DNA of 64,000 nucleotides from Panorpa germanica (taxonomy: Eukaryota; Arthropoda; Insecta; Mecoptera; Panorpidae): positions 1,364,001-1,428,000 of the forward strand of contig OY783213.1 in assembly GCA_963678705.1 (NCBI GenBank), written 5' to 3'. Shown here piece after piece: positions 1 to 11,405 of the stretch; position 1 is the stretch's first letter; the number at the start of each line of letters is the position of its first letter. Under the pieces are notes generated by a model that searched no databases, had not been told where the DNA came from, and was given only the letters and a program-made list of their open reading frames with translations. The translations under genes were made by a program, and so were the position numbers.

Positions 1-363
1 CGTTCTTAATGCTCTTAGAATATTTTTAAAATTGTCATGTTTCCAATCTGATTTTATATTATATTTAAATTCAAATTCTTTCCTCAATTTTAATTCTAAT
101 TTTGCTACCTCACTTATTTTATAACCTAATTTTTCAAATTCATAAAATTTCCTTAAAAGGTGGTAGTTGTTACAATCAATCGCACGCTCTTTCATATGAA
201 GATTGCATAACTATAAATAAATATTATGTAAATAAATAAGGATTTGAAATACTAAAGCAAAAGAAGTAGAACTTACTTGTACTCCAGGATGAACTATGCT
301 TGGACACGTATAATCCAATGTATCATCGGAATACAGATATGCACAGCAATATTCTGTTGACAT
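1..363 (-). CDS. Partial two-exon gene of unknown function (host-type)
   Basis: Reading the minus strand, exon 1 is 363..277 (29 codons from an ATG at 363) and exon 2 is 210..1 (70 codons, open to the window edge). The intron, 211..276, is 66 bp with a GTAAGT donor and a TATAG acceptor and is phase 0, so the frame runs on without a stop. The protein starts MSTEYCCAYLYSDDTLDY, is cysteine-rich near the N-terminus, and becomes highly charged and probably helical in exon 2 (KLELKLRKEFEFKY). I do not recognise the family, and the C-terminus lies outside the window. Nothing resembles a transposon protein, so this is the best candidate for a resident gene. The splice sites and joint frame are seen directly; expression is inference. 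Confidence 0.6.
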
Positions 364-580
364 TTAAAACTGTTATTATTATTATAACTAAATTAAAATT
401 ATCTAAAAAGTATTAAAAATTAACTTACCTAACTGTTTACTCATAAGTATGAAAGTCTAAAAGGGTTCAAACGGTAAAAACTCAAGATTAGGTTGAAACT
501 GCTATAGACACCTGTAAATATTTGAAAACTACTATTAAATTTATTGTAAACATACAAAATCTTATACAAAATTTACTTAC
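364..580 (-). other. Possible 5' leader with two small introns
   Basis: Upstream of the ATG at 363 the minus strand shows two more donor/acceptor pairs of the same size class: 428..370 (GTAAGT to AACAG, 59 bp) and 580..512 (GTAAGT to TACAG, 69 bp). The sequence between them has no long open frame in register with the ATG, so these would be non-coding leader exons. This rests only on splice consensus and spacing. Confidence 0.35.
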
Positions 581-1998
581 CACATAATTATTCACTTCCA
601 AACTGAAATTATTGATAAATATTTTTTTTTTTAAATAGCACTAAATAGCCACTAAATTATTTAAAAACACAAGTTATTTAAAAAGAACAAGACTTTGCAA
701 GACACTTTAATACACAAACTGCATAATACTTAATGTGACACAATCATATTCTTAGACTTATATATAAATTATAATATAAAAATTTAACAGGGTAGCACTT
801 TACTTATTTAATACTATAATATATTTACCATCAGACTATCAAGTCTTAATTCTATCATCCCCGCGCATTCAAAATAAATAAAATTCTCGGGGGCCCCGAC
901 CCTTCAAGCAGTTTTATTTTAAAAAGTTTGTTTCAACTTAAGTTAGAGCTTTTGGTTTAGCTAATTGTAATTCTACTATTATCCACAACCTATATAGCCT
1001 CATACATATGGATCAAACCGCTACCTAATAAATTTGTATAATAAAATATCCTCCTACTATTTTAACAGTTACTGTGGTGTTATAACCTCATATATGTAAA
1101 ACAACACCATTGTCTGACTTATAAGACTTTATGATTATTACAACACATAAAAAAAATAACTGTATGCTTTGAGAATCATCAATGATATAATGAACGTATA
1201 TTATAACTTTTAGTATAGTTAAATAAATAATCTAATACAACAATACCCAATCCGGCTCTCTACATTTAACTAAAACATGAAATGTATAACAAAAAAATTT
1301 GTCGACGTTTGGAAAATATTGTTTTTTTTTCTGGTGAATTCGTCGCTTGTATCTCACAGTTTAACACATGTGCTTTAAGTTACTTTCCCATTACGTTCAA
1401 GTTACGTTCGAACTATTTAAAGTTTGTATGTCAAATTCAACGTAACTTATGCGCTTGTATCCAAAAGTTCTCACACAGTTTTAACACATGTGCTGTTTGC
1501 AAATTTCTGGTGAATTCGAAGCGCTATAAATACACTGTTATAAATAATTTAACACTGTTATTGTAATAGTTATTGTCATAATCTATGTTTAACAATCCTT
1601 AAGAATATATATCACAAATTATACTATAACCTTTCATATTATACCCCACCATGTGTAATATAACGTCATTATAACATATAACTAACACTTTTGCACTTAC
1701 AACGTCATAATCTTATAACCAATAACAAATCAAACATAAGAATTAATATCGGTATCTCACTCTTTACCACTATTGCTTTCTCACTCATATCGGATATTAA
1801 AGAGACTGTACCTAGAGATAAAGTCTGTAATGATGTCATCATCTTCTAAACCAATCACAACACAGCTTATCCACTTACCCCTCACTCCTCACCCCACCCT
1901 TACCCCCTTTTACATTCTTCCAAGTCTAGCCACGCCCCCTCTTCATATTGTGACCTATATGCATCCCCACCCCAATAATTTTCAACTCAATTTCAAAT
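581..1998. other. A+T-rich spacer, no gene recognised
   Basis: Low-complexity A+T-rich DNA between the left-edge gene and the env end of element A. A short open frame at 1282..1566 shows no recognisable motif. On the minus strand, purine-rich tracts around 1880..1990 (GGGGTGGGG, GAAGAGGGGG) follow the env stop and could hold a polypurine tract. No second copy of the element A LTR was found here by eye. Confidence 0.5.
1330..1518. repeat. Local shuffled duplication
   Basis: The phrases TTCTGGTGAATTCG, GCTTGTATC and TTAACACATGTGCT each occur twice here (about 1329 and 1505; 1345 and 1453; 1361 and 1481) but in a different order. This suggests a decayed local duplication with rearrangement. No function is apparent. 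Confidence 0.4.
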
Positions 1999-3652
1999 TT
2001 AAGCCAGAACCCGCTTTCTTACCCTACTTATATTGATTTCTTTATTTTTATTTTTCTTATAATATCTATATGTTATGTATATAATTATGGTTATTATTAT
2101 AGTCATAAAAAATGGGGTTATTATAGGGTGTATAATATGTATATTATGGGGTAGTTCGTTAATCTTGAGATCTCTTGGTAGTAGAGCTAGAGTATGTTGT
2201 AGTTTCTCGATGTTGTGCAGATCTAAGTGTTCCATGGTAAATGATGCGTCGATGGGTTTGTTTTGTATTTCGGGTACACTAAGTAAAGGCATCAGATTCC
2301 AGGTTTCCACAGTTTCTTTAATCTTAATATGTTGAATTATTCTACCTGAAACATAAAGTTTACATTGATCTGCAAGGTTTAATATATAGGTTCCTTGTAG
2401 GTTTATCGTCTTCGTGTCTTCACATTGTAAAGTACTGTTAATTTTTTCATTTGAAATGATGATCCAGGTGTTAGGGTCGATGTTCTGAATTTTCAGTCCT
2501 TTTAGTTCTATTGTCAAGGGTTGACAATGCGTTAAGGGTTGTCCTCTCAGGAGTTCTGTCTCGCAGGTATCTTCTGTATTCATTGTTTCTCTGAGTTCGC
2601 ATAAATATTGATTATTATTTATTTTAGTGCATGGTGAATTTGATTCAATATGTGAGTAGTCATTAACAAGTAGGTATTTGGATTTAGGAATTAATATTTG
2701 GAATTGATTATAGTATGGTATTGGTAATGGATAGTTTTCGTAATATGTGAATATTTTTGGGTTAGTAAGGGGTATTTTTATTACAAATACAATAGTCACA
2801 TGTTGTGTATATGCGGTCACTTGACTGATTTTTTCATAAGTATGAACGTTTTTTAGCGTTATTTTGAAGGGTAGTTTAATGTGTTCAGTCGAATTGAGGT
2901 AATTCTATATTTCCTTAAGTTCTCCTAGCAGGTGTCCGGGTTCTAGGATGGATACGCTAATTGTTGTAAGTCTAGCGAAGGTAATATCTTTTTCAATTCT
3001 TTCCAGTAGATGCATTAGTAACTGCATGGACTGGGCGATGAGTCCGATTGATTCCGTGATGAGTATGTGTCTCATGTTTACTGCTTGTGCTTGGTTGGTT
3101 GCAGTTGTTAGGGTTTTAATCCGTTTATTTGATTTTTCTTTATTTTTGTTGAGAGTTTCTAGTGCTTGTTTAAACTCGTCTGTTATGGTGTTGGCTAATT
3201 TTATTTGTTTATTAATAGTTTTCTTTATTTGTAGCTGGTTTCCTTCTAAGGTCTGGAGTGCGAGGTTTATTCTTTTCCCGTCTTCTTGGTCCAAATTTCC
3301 TCCTATGTATTTCCAAAAAGTACCTATAGCGTCGATACTTTGTTTATTTTGTCTTGTAGGTAATATTTGTCGAATTTTCTTGTCTATTTCCGAGTCTAGG
3401 ATATCTAGGATATCGGTAGAATGGCCATGTAAATGTTTTTCTATATATTTTATCTGTTCTTGCATTGATATCTTAAGGTTATGAGCGTTTTGATGATATT
3501 TAATTAACGGTTCCATATCAATTTTCCTAATTATTGTCCAGTGTTCTCTAATGTTTTGGGCTGTACCTCTTTGTATGGAGTAGACTCCTGGATTGTCTGT
3601 GATTTTGTGGAGTTTGCATTCGTTGGTAGTAGTAGTCGTGATAGTGGTGATC
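1999..3652 (-). pseudogene. env-like gene of element A, one in-frame stop
   Basis: One reading frame runs from about 3675 to 1999 on the minus strand, interrupted only by a TAG at 2907..2905. The upstream half has the WKYIGGNLD-type segment followed by a long helical, heptad-like stretch, as expected for the fusion subunit of baculovirus-F/errantivirus envelope proteins. The downstream half ends in a hydrophobic anchor (about 25 residues of I/T/Y) and a short lysine-rich tail. No clear signal peptide lies in frame. A good splice acceptor (TTGTTACAG) at 3661..3653 would begin the exon at 3652, matching the spliced env mRNA known for this family. The protein would act at the membrane in particle release or cell entry. 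I describe the break only. Confidence 0.75.
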
Positions 3653-3678
3653 CTGTAACAAGGATTTTGTTGTTTTTA

Positions 3679-3972
3679 TTTCATCACTCTATTTTATGCA
3701 TTATATATGTATGTTTTGATGTTCCATGGTTTGAAAATACAGTTTCAATTTCATCTTTGGTTCGTTTGAAAAGTCCTTGCCCTATGGCTGGCATTCTGAT
3801 GGTGTATACCATTGGTTCTTTTTCAAAGAGAGTTAAGAATGATTTTAGTTTCTCTAAACAATTTTATTTATTACATACTATATTAATAGTTTTGCCGAAT
3901 GTTTTTCCTTCGGTTATGGTGTAGAGACCTTTTTTCAGGTTTTTTATACGTTTTTCTTTATTTAGTATAAAT
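3679..3972 (-). other. pol-env spacer of element A
   Basis: Between the integrase stop (3975..3973) and the env acceptor, the minus strand holds short open stretches broken by TAA codons. No motif was recognised. In relatives this interval is intronic to the env mRNA, which fits the lack of coding constraint. Confidence 0.4.
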
Positions 3973-5556
3973 TCATAATATGGTGTGTCCAAAGCAATTA
4001 GTTTTTGCGAATCCTTGGTAGTGTGAGGGTTCGTTGTCTTTTAACGTGTAACGATCATGTACTAGGTGTAGAATGAAATCGGGTTTTTCGTTCGAAGAAA
4101 GTTTTCCGTTTTCTATCTGAAGTACTGATTTTACTTTGAGTGTTGTTGTCATTAGGTTGTCTAAATGATTAGTTCTAGTGACGTGTGTTTTAAGGTGTTT
4201 AATCGTAGCTATATTTTTATCTGATACTTCTAAGACTTCATATGGTCCTGTGTTTTTTGGTTTACTTTTGGTTTGGTTTTTAATTTTCCTATTTAAATAC
4301 ACTATATCAGTAGGTTTCACTTTCGGTTTAGGAATGTCTTTATTTATACGATTTATAGTTTGTTCTTTCTTCTGTTGTATTTGGTTTTTAACTTGTTCAT
4401 ATCTTTTCGTAGTTCGGTCTCGATGGTTCTGCATGTAAAGATCCATAAGTGTCATATCTTGGTTTAATAATAAAAGTGATTTAGTACATAGATGTCCGTT
4501 TATTAGTTTCCTGGGTTTGCACTGGGTGGTGGAATGAGGTGTCTCATTGTATCCTATAAGGGTGTACTTCATAAGTAGTCTTGGGGGAAGATCGTGTTCT
4601 GTTTTCACGATTCTGTACATTTTAAGTAAAGTAGAATGTAGTCTTTCTACAGGGGCGTTACTTTCGTGACGATAGGGTGTAGTTATATGCATTTTTATTT
4701 TGTGTAGATTTAGTAATTCTTTAATGATGTTATTATTAAATTCTGCACCGCCATGGTGGGTGAAATAGGTCAATAGTTTTTCTGTTACTTCTATTGCTGT
4801 TCTAGCTATGATGTCATATGCCTGTGCGTATTTGGAAAATGAATCTATTATAGTTAGAAATTTCTGTACGTCTACTTCGAAGGTATCAATGTATATTTTT
4901 TCAAAAGGTTTTTCCGGTGTTTCCGTGATGTTGAGGGGTGCCTGTATCGGATGTCGATTGTATTTTTGTTGTTTACAAGTGAGACAATTGTTAATATAAT
5001 TCTCTACTTGTTTTTTCATACCGCTCCAGGTATATCGTTCTTGAATCATTTTTCGTGTGGTGTCAATGCCTCTATGGTGGGTCTTCCCTTCGTGTGTTGG
5101 TAGTATAATATAGAGTTGGTCTTCTAATTCAGTTATAATATCTACTCGGTTTAAGCATCTTATTATCTTATAACGAATAAATGTTTTAATTTTCAATTTG
5201 TTATAAATTTCATATATTTCGTTGTCACAGAAAAGGTAGTATGTTATATCTGGGTCAAGTTTTTCTAACGTGAGGATAAATAGTTCTTTATGTATATGGT
5301 CTTGATGTATTTCAAGATGTATTTGTTGCTTGTTGTCTATATTTCGTATTTTGCTTGTTGTTTTTCCGAGAGATTGAGTAATAATTATTTGGTTTTTCAT
5401 GGTTTCCAAAGGATCAGTTGTTATGGGTATTCCGGTGTTAGAATCTTCCTGCGAGTGTATGGTATCTGAATCGCTTATTTCGATTATTTCTGATTCTTTA
5501 TTGATTTCTATGGGGTCATTGGGGATCGGTGTTGGTATTTTTCTTAAGTACATCAT
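3973..5556 (-). pseudogene. Integrase of element A, catalytic Asp deleted
   Basis: The frame contains the HHCC zinc module (HEGKTHHRGID ... CLTCKQQ), the first catalytic Asp in IYIDTF, and the glutamate block NAPVERLH. Where relatives have a segment ending in TDNG before the EF, this copy reads THHGGAEF at about 4749: roughly ten codons, including the second catalytic Asp, are missing in frame. The upstream part is the usual linker between RNase H and integrase (IHSQEDSNTGIP). It joins the RNase H frame through a frameshift near 5516..5556. In a working element this enzyme inserts the cDNA into host DNA; this copy could not. Confidence 0.85.
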
Positions 5557-6045
5557 CTATTTCTGCGATGAGTTCTTCCCATCTAGTATCAAAGTCAGGA
5601 TTATTAATAATGCTCACATTATCGTTGTCTAATGCATTTAATTTGATACGGCTTAATGCATCTGCGTTGGTGTTTTCTAATCCTTTTTTATACTCTATTT
5701 TGTAGTCATAATCAGACAATTTTATTTTCCATCTGATTAGTTTCATGTTTGGTTCTTTGAGCGAATCAAGCCACACCAATGGTTTATGGTCAGTGATCAG
5801 GGTAAATTTTCTTCCATATAGATATGGTCTGAAATATTAAGTTGCCCATACTAAAGCTAATAGTTCTTTTTCTATAGCTGAGTAATTCTGTTCTGCTTCG
5901 TTTAGAGTTCTGGATGCGTATGCTATTGGTTTTTAGAGCCGGTATTACCTTGTGATAATATACCGCCTATTGCATAGTTGGATGCATCAGTTGTAAGTTT
6001 GAATTCTTTGCTGAAATCAGGGTATTGTAACAGGGTGCATTGCTC
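5557..6045 (-). pseudogene. RNase H region of element A pol
   Basis: The minus strand reads an RNase H core ([35 protein letters not shown]) and the closing motif NADALSRI. It is split over two frames: a 1-nt shift occurs in the GNTGSK region near 5935, and an in-frame TAA replaces a codon after LVWAT near 5840. RNase H would remove the RNA template during reverse transcription. Confidence 0.8.
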
Positions 6046-7458
6046 AAGATATTTTTCATTAGTTCAAAAGATTTGACAAATTCTTCCGTTTGTGTGATTG
6101 TTGTACCTTTCTTTAAATATTTTGTAATAGGTTTGGTTAATTTCGCGAAGTCTTGTATAAATTTGCGATAGTAACCAACGAGTCCTAAAAATGATTTTAT
6201 TTCTATCACTGTTTTTGATATAGGAAATGTTTTGATTGCATGTACCTTGTTAGGGTTTGGTTTAACGCCTTCTGGTGTAACGACGTGTCCCAGAAATTCC
6301 GTTTCTTTTTTGAGGAATTCAGATTTATCTATTTGAATCTTAAGATTCGCTTTTTTGAGCCTATCAAGTACATTTCTTAGTTTCTCCATGTGTTCTTGTA
6401 AGGAGGTGGAATATATAAGTATATCGTCCAAATATACAAGACATGTGTTTGGTACTAGATATCTTAGTACATCGTCCATGACTCTTTGAAAAGTGGCTGG
6501 GGCGTTTTTGAGTCCAAACGGCATTCTAGTAAACTCATAGTGACCGTTCTCGACGTTGAATGCTGTTTCCTTTATGTCTTGTTCATCTACCTCGATCTGG
6601 TGGAATCCTGAGTCTAAGTCAAGGGTAGTGAAGTATTGACTTCTACCTAACTTGTCTAAGATTTCAGAGATGTTGGGATAGGGTATCTCTCATCCACTGT
6701 TTTATTATTCAGGTTTCTATAATCTATCACCATTCTAAATTTTTTCTTTCCACTGGCATCGTCTTTCTTAGGTACGATCCAGACGGGTGAAGACCAGGGT
6801 GAATTAGATGGTTTAATTATTTCGTCATTGAATAGTTTTTCAATTTGCCTATTAATTTCGTTCTTGTGGACGTAAGGATATCTATAATTCTTACTATAAA
6901 TAGGGTCTTCGTTGGTGGTGGTAATCTTGTGTTTGATATGATTCGTGAAGCTAAGTTTTTCATGGTTTTCTCTAAAGAGGTCAGGGTAGTTTTTTAAGAG
7001 TTCACATAACTGATTCTTCTCTTCATTATTCATATGTTCATTTCTTATTTGTATCTCATGTATTTGTGTGTCGCAAGCATCTTGGAAATAAATAGGTATA
7101 ATAGCTTTTTCGGTAATCAATTGTTTGTTTTTAAAATCTATTTTTGCTTTTTCTGTATTTAATAGATCAGAGTCTATAAGGCCGTCATATTTTTTGTTAA
7201 ATCTAAATAAATACATTTTACATTTATTTTCCGAATTAAATACTGGAAATGTTTGTACATTAACTACTTGGTTGTGTTTCGTAGTTTCATGTGCAGTTTT
7301 GTTGGTGAAAATTTCATTTTCTATCATTTCTGGTATGGTGGTGTATGCTAGTTTTGGATTTATAATTGTTCTGTTGCTGCCTGTATCTAATAAGAGTTTT
7401 ATATTTAGTACTGGGTCTATTATGTAAGGCAGAGAGTCATGTTGAATGTTATTTAGTA
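6046..7458 (-). pseudogene. Protease and reverse transcriptase of element A
   Basis: The protease starts near 7440, with the active site LLDTGS at about 7390. It is followed in the same frame by the RT fingers (SPWSSPVWIVPKKDD, FRMVIDYRNLN). At about 6670, between RYPIP and NISEILDKL, one base has been lost and the frame shifts. The palm then continues with FTTLDLDSGFHQ, MPFGLKNAPATFQ and the catalytic YLDD near 6440, ending with FLGLVGYYRKFI. A second shift follows NAP near 6045. The motif order is typical of 17.6/297-type Ty3/gypsy pol. Confidence 0.85.
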
Positions 7459-8505
7459 CTATATGTTCTCTGTGGGTCCCAGGTGTTCGAGAAAATCCTG
7501 TGTATTTTCCTCTTGGTTTTCATATGCGTAATATTCTTCATTTTCCTCTACTCTTTCATATTCTTGCTCTTCTTCGAACTCTCCTTCTATGTTATTCAAT
7601 TCTTCGGCTACATAGTTTAAGCCTAGTGTACTAAAAGTTAACTTCCAGTTGTTGGTTGGTCTGACCGTGGAAGTTGTATCCATAGAAGCCTAATGTTTTC
7701 GAATGGGCATTTGGGGTTTTTTGTTCCAAACATTCGTTTGCTTCGTTTGTTGAGATTGAGGCTTTTTAAAAGGTTGATAAGAGGTTGATGGTTCAGCTCT
7801 TTGGTTTGAGTAGGGTGGTCTATTTTGTTGAGGTGGGTTATAATTATTTTGAGGGTGGTACGATGGTCTGTACTGTGGTTTTTGGAGTAGGGGTCTCTGA
7901 GGGTAGAATTGTTTAGGTATTTCACCCATCAGTTTCAGTTGTTAAATTCTATTTGTTTTTAGAGTGTCTTCTCTCTTGGTTATTTTTAGAATCTCCTCTA
8001 TTTTTGTGATATTCTGAACTCTAAGTTGTGATCCTAATGGTTCATTAAGACCAGTCAAAAAGGCTTCTACTGTTAAGTTATCATATAATTTTAGTTTATT
8101 AATCTTCACTAGGGGGTCTAATACTCCATTTTGTGTTATATTATATAAATCATTTCTGATTTTGTTGCATTTCTCGTAAAAGATCATTGCAGTATCTCCT
8201 CTTTGCCGGAGTAGCATCAGTTCTCTTGTTAATATCGTTTCCGATTTGTTTTCATTGTAGTTCGATATTAGTATAGCTCTTAATTTATCCCAAGTATGGG
8301 TGTTTCTATACTTTATTAATGCGTTTGCTTTTCCAACAATTTTACTTTTTATTGCAAGTAATAGTAACGCGTTGTCTGCAGCGTTTGCTGGAATATCCGG
8401 TAAAACAAATTTCTTAATTACGTTATCACAACTTTGTAAGAACGTTGATAGTGAATTGTCACCGTTGAATTCTTTAATGTACGATATAAATGTGTTATAC
8501 GCCAT
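7459..8505 (-). pseudogene. gag of element A, two in-frame stops
   Basis: Start chosen at ATG 8505 (MAYNTFISYIKEFNGD), because related gags in this window begin similarly before the IKEF/IKEY-type motif; an upstream ATG at 8532 is possible. A single frame runs to 7459 with a TAA at about 7942 and a TAG at about 7690. The N-terminal 185 residues are the helical capsid domain (ELMLLRQRGDTAMIFYEKC). The middle is a basic, proline/glutamine-rich RNA-binding stretch without zinc knuckles, and the end is very acidic (EEEQEYERVEENEEYY). Protease lies in a different frame just downstream. Confidence 0.8.
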
Positions 8506-8817
8506 TTTTATAATGTATATATTTTTTTTCAATATTCTTAGATTTATGTATTATTTAATTATCAGAGGGAATAATAAAAGAAGGGATACTTGAAAATGGT
8601 ACTACAGTTCTAGAAGCATGATGATTCCAGGTCGTCTAGTTGTATGTCTTGTGTTCCCGTGTTCCTTTTTTATTATTTCACTCACTCACTTATTTATTTA
8701 TTTTCACTTTAACTATTTATTAAGTTTAACTTTATTATTGTGTAGGTTTTCGAATTATTAAGTTAATCCATTAAAATGGAAAAATTTACAGCGATTTGTA
8801 ATTTCTTAATATCTGTA
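8506..8817 (-). other. Untranslated leader of element A
   Basis: This sequence lies between primer site and gag start. It is A+T-rich with no convincing reading frame, as expected for the packaging and leader region. Confidence 0.5.
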
Positions 8818-8828
8818 CGACTACGCCA
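8818..8828 (-). other. Primer-binding site of element A
   Basis: The minus strand reads TGGCGTAGTCG immediately after the LTR end. It differs by one base from the TGGCGCAGTCG sites of elements B and C. The position and consensus fit priming by a tRNA 3' end, probably the tRNA-Ser class used by 17.6/297-type elements; the tRNA identity is from memory of the family, not shown here. Confidence 0.7.
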
Positions 8829-9201
8829 ATTAACTTTTGATTTACTGAAGTTAATAAAAAAAACAATTTAATTAACTTTAAACAATTATGTTATTAATAT
8901 ATTTATTACAAGACCTTCTGGCAATTCAGAGGTTGGAGTAAGACTGGTGGTCCGAGATTACATGGTTACTTATATACTAACTTAATCGTAATTCTATCCC
9001 AGGATGTTTAGATTAGATAAGGGATACGTATGGGTGGCCTTTAGAGCTGGCACGCGTGGTAACAATATCAGTACCTCGTAGCCGGAAAATTGGGCACATA
9101 AGAATTACATTCTTGTCCGGAACATAGATTTTAATTTAGCTTTGTCTGTCATAAATGACCCCCTGACTTGTCCGAAGGAGACCGGGGTCTGGGTCTCCAC
9201 T
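8829..9201 (-). repeat. LTR of element A (gag-proximal copy)
   Basis: The inner edge is fixed by the primer site at 8828. In element orientation the LTR holds TATATAAG near 8976, an AATAAA near 8907, and ends in AGTTAAT. The outer edge is uncertain: AGTGGAGACCC at 9201 is my preferred start, but any point up to about 9258 is possible. The partner LTR was not found in the window. Confidence 0.6.
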
Positions 9202-10314
9202 AATTATATCAATATTATTACTTAGCATATTTGAAAAATGAACGATCCATTCCGTTAATTATTGTAGTTTATTAATGTTAGAAAATTTTTCAAGTAAATT
9301 TAGCGGTAAAGGTGCTTGCTCTACCTCAATGTTACAAGCATCACAGTTAATACCTTCACCTTGTGATGGAAGTACTGTATTTAAATCAGAATGATTATGT
9401 TTAAATTCACAATCTGATAAATATTGAGGACCATGCCACCAAAGAGACTGATCCTTTAAATATTGTGGTTCTACACCACGAGAAATTAAGTCAGCCGGGT
9501 TATCACCTGACTTTACATAGTACCATGAATTTTTATCAGTAAGTTGTGTAATTTGCTTTACCCTGTTATTGACATAGGTATTAGCCTTTATTTTTTTAGT
9601 TTTAATCCAAGCAAGGACTATTTGGGAATCACTATACAAGAAAACTTTATGTTCAAATCAAGGCGTAAGTATTTTACTGACTCTAGATGAGAGCTGCGTG
9701 AGCAAGACTGCGCTATTAAGTTCTAGTTGGGGTATTGTAAGTACCTTATTTAATGGAGCCACACGAGACTTGGAGCAAATTAATTTTGTTTTTATTTTGC
9801 CATTTGCTGTAACAGTTCTCAAGTAAAGGCAACACCCGTACGCTTTCATGGATGCGTCTGCATAGCCTATCAACTCTGCACTCACAAAATTTTCTTTCTT
9901 CATAAGTCGATCAACTGAAATACTGTCTGCTGTTTTAAGACCATTGAGGAACCTTTCCCACATCTGTAGTTGTTTGGCAGGCAGCAATGTATCCCAATTT
10001 ATTTTTAAAAACCAAAGTTCTTGCATAATTAACTTGGCTACTACTATGATAGGACCAATCAAGCCTATTGGATCAAATAGAGTTCCAATAAAACTGAGAA
10101 CTTTCCTTTTAGTGTTCAAACTATCACCATTGGTGTCAGGACACTTAAAAGTAAATGTGTCTAAAATAATATTGTATTTCAAACCTAATGTCTTAATAAT
10201 GTTTGTTTTATTTAAATCCAATTCTTCAATATATCTTTTATCACTAGAGATGTCATCGAGTACTGAGGGATGATTGGAAGACCATTTGTGCAATTTAAAA
10301 TTTCCTAAGTGCAA
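9202..10314 (-). pseudogene. BEL/Pao RT thumb and RNase H region
   Basis: The 10314..9658 part contains the A17/Pao signature run (RKVLSFIGTLFDPIGLIGP, ELIGYADASMKAYGCCLYL, SRVAPL, IPQLELNSAVLL). A TGA near 9657 separates it from DSQIVLAWI, VKSGDNPADLISRGV and LWWHGPQYL, which close the RNase H domain. After KLQ a TAA occurs at about 9258 and similarity fades into the element A LTR. A separate frameshift lies upstream near 10325. Confidence 0.85.
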
Positions 10315-10363
10315 TAAATCAATTATTTTTAGTCTTTAATTCAAATAATTGTTCCACATCATC

Positions 10364-11332
10364 TCACTCACCTATGACATCATCAACATACGTATTGTAG
10401 AGCATCGCTCTTGCAGCAAGAGGATATTTATCTTTGTAGCAATGGGCAAGTTCTATGAGACACCGCGTGGCCAAAAAGGTAGAAGACTTTAGTCCGTATG
10501 ATACTGTTTGTAATTGCAAACAAATGATGGGCTTACTTGGATCGTCTCTCCATAAGATGTTTTGTAACACCTTGTAAGTATCATTTATTAGGACACAGCG
10601 GAACATTTTTTCTATGTTACAAATTAATATAAACATATAAGTTCTAAATAATATGAGAATATCCAAAAGCTCACCCTGAACCACAGGACCATTCAGCATG
10701 ACGTCGTTAAGAGAAACTTTGTTTCTAGAATGCATACTTCCATCAAAGACCACACGCAATTTAGTAGTCTTGCTGTCATTATTGGTTACTGCATGATGCG
10801 CTAGAAAGTAATTAGGAGCATTGTAAACATCATAAGAACCTATATCAATTTCTATGGCATGTGTCATCTCTACATATTGATCAATAAATTTCTTATAGAC
10901 CTCCAATAGTGAAGGATTTCGTTTAAATCTCTTCTCTAACACATAAAATCTTTGTTAGGCAACTGAGAAAGAATCCCCCAATTCCAGTTCATTGACTGGG
11001 CTAACTAATGGCAAATCAACATTAAAAGTATTGTTTTTAAGTACTACTGATTTTTGAAAAATATTTTCAGCTTTTAAATATTCCTCAGAACACCTATCTG
11101 TATGCTCTGGGACTTTCTCAGTCGTCCAAAATTGTTCCATAACATTTTCAAGTTTTTTGTGGTCACAAATAGCAAAATTAGATACAATATTACCATAAGA
11201 ATTATTACTTTGATTGTGCAATTTGCCTGCAACCACATATCCAAATGTAGTGTTTTGTAAGACTGACCCATTATTTAACTTAATACAGCCACCAAATAGA
11301 ATGGCAAAGTATACATGAGCTCCCAATAGCAA
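10364..11332 (-). pseudogene. BEL/Pao reverse transcriptase
   Basis: The N-terminal part (11332..10955) begins with LLGAHVYFAIL and contains the FWTTEKVPEH linker. A TAA at about 10955 is in frame with the continuation, which has YFLAHHAV, LRVVFDGSM, FRCVLI and the catalytic YVDDVIGE near 10375. A TGA follows two codons later. The first palm Asp, expected in the FKADIEKMF-type motif, reads as ICNIEKMF here (D to N), so catalysis would be lost even without the stops. Confidence 0.8.
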
Positions 11333-11405
11333 TGATATTTTCGACGGTACATTGTACTGCTCATCAGCTAGTGTAATATTTTTGGGAAGAATAACCTTAG
11401 ATGTA

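Larger units (their letters stand above)
1999..9201 (-). mobile_element. Element A: errantivirus-like Ty3/gypsy copy, defective
   Basis: Minus-strand order is LTR (9201..8829), primer site, gag, protease, RT, RNase H, integrase, env: the layout of an env-bearing Ty3/gypsy element. Each coding block is recognisable by motif (LLDTGS protease, YLDD RT, HHCC/DDE integrase, env with C-terminal membrane anchor). All blocks carry nonsense or frameshift lesions. Only the gag-side LTR was found; the env-side LTR is missing or unrecognisable, so the right-hand edge in element sense is undefined. The LTR outer edge lies in BEL/Pao coding sequence, somewhere in 9201..9258, so the two elements are joined there. 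Confidence 0.85.

Noticed and set aside
1282..1566. 94-codon open frame
   Set aside because: Low-complexity A+T-rich sequence containing a local shuffled duplication; no motif.
1600..1998. 3' LTR of element A
   Set aside because: No similarity by eye to 8829..9201, and no AGTTA/TAAT termini at a sensible distance from the env stop.
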